Below, one piece after another: positions 63,260-64,000 of a stretch of 64,000 nucleotides of DNA. Origin of the DNA: Janthinobacterium psychrotolerans (GTDB taxonomy: Bacteria; Pseudomonadota; Gammaproteobacteria; Burkholderiales; Burkholderiaceae_D). The notes beneath the pieces are model-generated. The model searched no databases. It was not told where the DNA came from and saw nothing but the letters and a program-made list of their open reading frames with translations. Where the stretch lies: the NCBI RefSeq assembly GCF_001677885.1, contig NZ_LOCQ01000062.1:186001-250000 (forward strand). Reading direction: 5' to 3'. The position numbers and the translations under genes were made by a program. Positions within the stretch are counted from its first letter, which is position 1. Every line of letters starts with the position of its first letter.

Positions 63260-64000
63260 ATGAAAAAAACGCTACTTTCCATGGCGGCGCTGGCCTTGCT
63301 GGCCGGCTGCAGCCTGGCTCCCACCTACGAGCGTCCAGCCGCGCCGTCCCCAAGCGCCTGGCCGAGCGGCCCGTCGTACAAGGCCGACGCGCCAGCCGGC
63401 GCCACGGCGGTGTCCGACATCGCCTGGCGCGATTTCTTTGCCGACGCGCGCCTGCGCCAGGTGATCGAACTGGCGCTGGCCAACAACCGTGATTTGCGCG
63501 TGTCGATCCTGAACATCGAAAAAGCCCGCGCCACCTACGGCATCGAACGCGCTGCCCTGATACCGACCCTGTCGGCCTCGGGCGGCCAGACGGCCACGCG
63601 CATTCCGAAAAACCAGAGCGCCAACGGCGACGCGTCGATCACGCGCCAGTACACGGCCAACCTTGGCGTGTCGGCCTACGAGCTGGACTTTTTCGGCCGC
63701 GTGCGCAGCCTGTCCGACAGCGCGCTGGAACAATACCTGGGTACCGAAGAAGCCCGCCGCGCCCAGCAGATCACGCTGGTGTCCGAAGTGGCCAGCAGCT
63801 ACCTGAACCTGGTGGCCGACCAGCAGCGCCTGCGCGTGGCGCAGGACACCCTGCGCAGCCAGCAGGCCAGCTATACCCTGGCCGAGCGCCGCTTCAGCGC
63901 CGGCGCCACCTCGGGCCTGGACAAGTACAACGCCCAGACCAGCGTGGAGCTGGCCCGTTCCGACGTGGCCGTCTACACCAGCCAGGTCGCGCTCGACCAG
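63260..64000 (+). CDS. Outer-membrane efflux channel lipoprotein (OprM/NodT family), 5' part
   Basis: The first 247 codons of an outer-membrane factor are present; the frame is still open at the window end. It has a lipoprotein signal MKKTLLSMAALALLAGC (C17), then SLAPTYERP, the AWRDFFADARLRQVIELALANNRDLRV segment, YELDFFGRVRSLSDSALEQYL and AERRFSAGATSGLDKYNAQTSVE, all typical of OprM-type RND channels. The ATG at 63260 lies 1 nt after the pump stop, so the three genes form one operon. Confidence 0.94.
   Translation, partial: MKKTLLSMAALALLAGCSLAPTYERPAAPSPSAWPSGPSYKADAPAGATAVSDIAWRDFFADARLRQVIELALANNRDLRVSILNIEKARATYGIERAALIPTLSASGGQTATRIPKNQSANGDASITRQYTANLGVSAYELDFFGRVRSLSDSALEQYLGTEEARRAQQITLVSEVASSYLNLVADQQRLRVAQDTLRSQQASYTLAERRFSAGATSGLDKYNAQTSVELARSDVAVYTSQVALDQ

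Noticed and set aside
60088..63324. A 1078-codon open frame on the minus strand, opposite the RND permease
   Set aside because: Same composition artefact; the plus strand has all AcrB hallmarks and the opposite product is His/Gln-rich and domain-free.

Overview
The window looks like chromosomal DNA of a high-GC betaproteobacterium, most likely Oxalobacteraceae (Janthinobacterium / Duganella / Massilia type). This rests on the uniformly GC-rich coding sequence and on gene content: a Bug/TctC-type binding protein with TctDE, a Gram-negative porin, an RND tripartite pump and a YDG-repeat two-partner-secretion adhesin. No identity search was possible. I saw no rRNA, tRNA, CRISPR array, insertion sequence or phage gene. 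Genes are densely packed, many with 4-nt ATGA overlaps.

Layout. (1) 1-3.6 kb: the 3' end of a large secreted adhesin built of 83-residue YDG repeats, overlapped by a FecR-domain protein. (2) 3.6-13.8 kb: a copper region. It holds copA and cueR, an alternative caa3-type heme-copper oxidase cluster (fused subunits I+III, subunit II with a cytochrome c domain, a monoheme lipoprotein, and a divergent diheme cytochrome), an AI-2E transporter, a GST and a small copper chaperone. Both copA and the chaperone have a CueR-type promoter with a 19-bp spacer. (3) 13.8-18.3 kb: bestrophin-like channel, aldehyde dehydrogenase, and a TPM-domain protein paired with a catalytically degenerate site-2-protease homologue. 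(4) 18.5-24.1 kb: one 1865-residue DUF4011-helicase-nuclease-DUF3320 protein, a candidate single-gene antiphage system, ending at a clear terminator that faces a PIN-PhoH ATPase. (5) 26.3-34.2 kb: a lipid A aminoarabinose (arn) locus in which ArnA is split into two genes, arnT lies upstream, no arnE/F is present, and a Bcp peroxiredoxin follows. (6) 34.6-37.7 kb: alanine aminotransferase, homoserine dehydrogenase, a REP-like repeat and an RraB-type RNase E regulator.

(7) 37.8-46.4 kb: a solute-uptake module. TctE/TctD-type two-component genes lie divergent from a run of porin, TctC-like binding protein, second ABC binding protein, fused ABC permease and ATPase. A strong intercistronic hairpin follows the ABC binding protein. 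(8) 46.4-55.3 kb: DUF2145 protein and partner, an HTH regulator, the DUF3999/DUF2339 pair, and an MFS-acyltransferase fusion. (9) 55.4-58.4 kb: a KaiC-like double ATPase followed by a hybrid histidine kinase with a pseudo-receiver. (10) 58.8-64 kb: a complete RND adaptor and pump and the start of its outer-membrane channel, cut by the window end.

The best candidates for something undescribed are the KaiC/hybrid-kinase pair, the copper region with its two matched CueR promoters and a long dyad over the copA promoter and ribosome-binding site, the oxidase lacking the K-channel lysine, the mixed TctDE/TctC/ABC uptake module, and the pseudo-protease/TPM pair.
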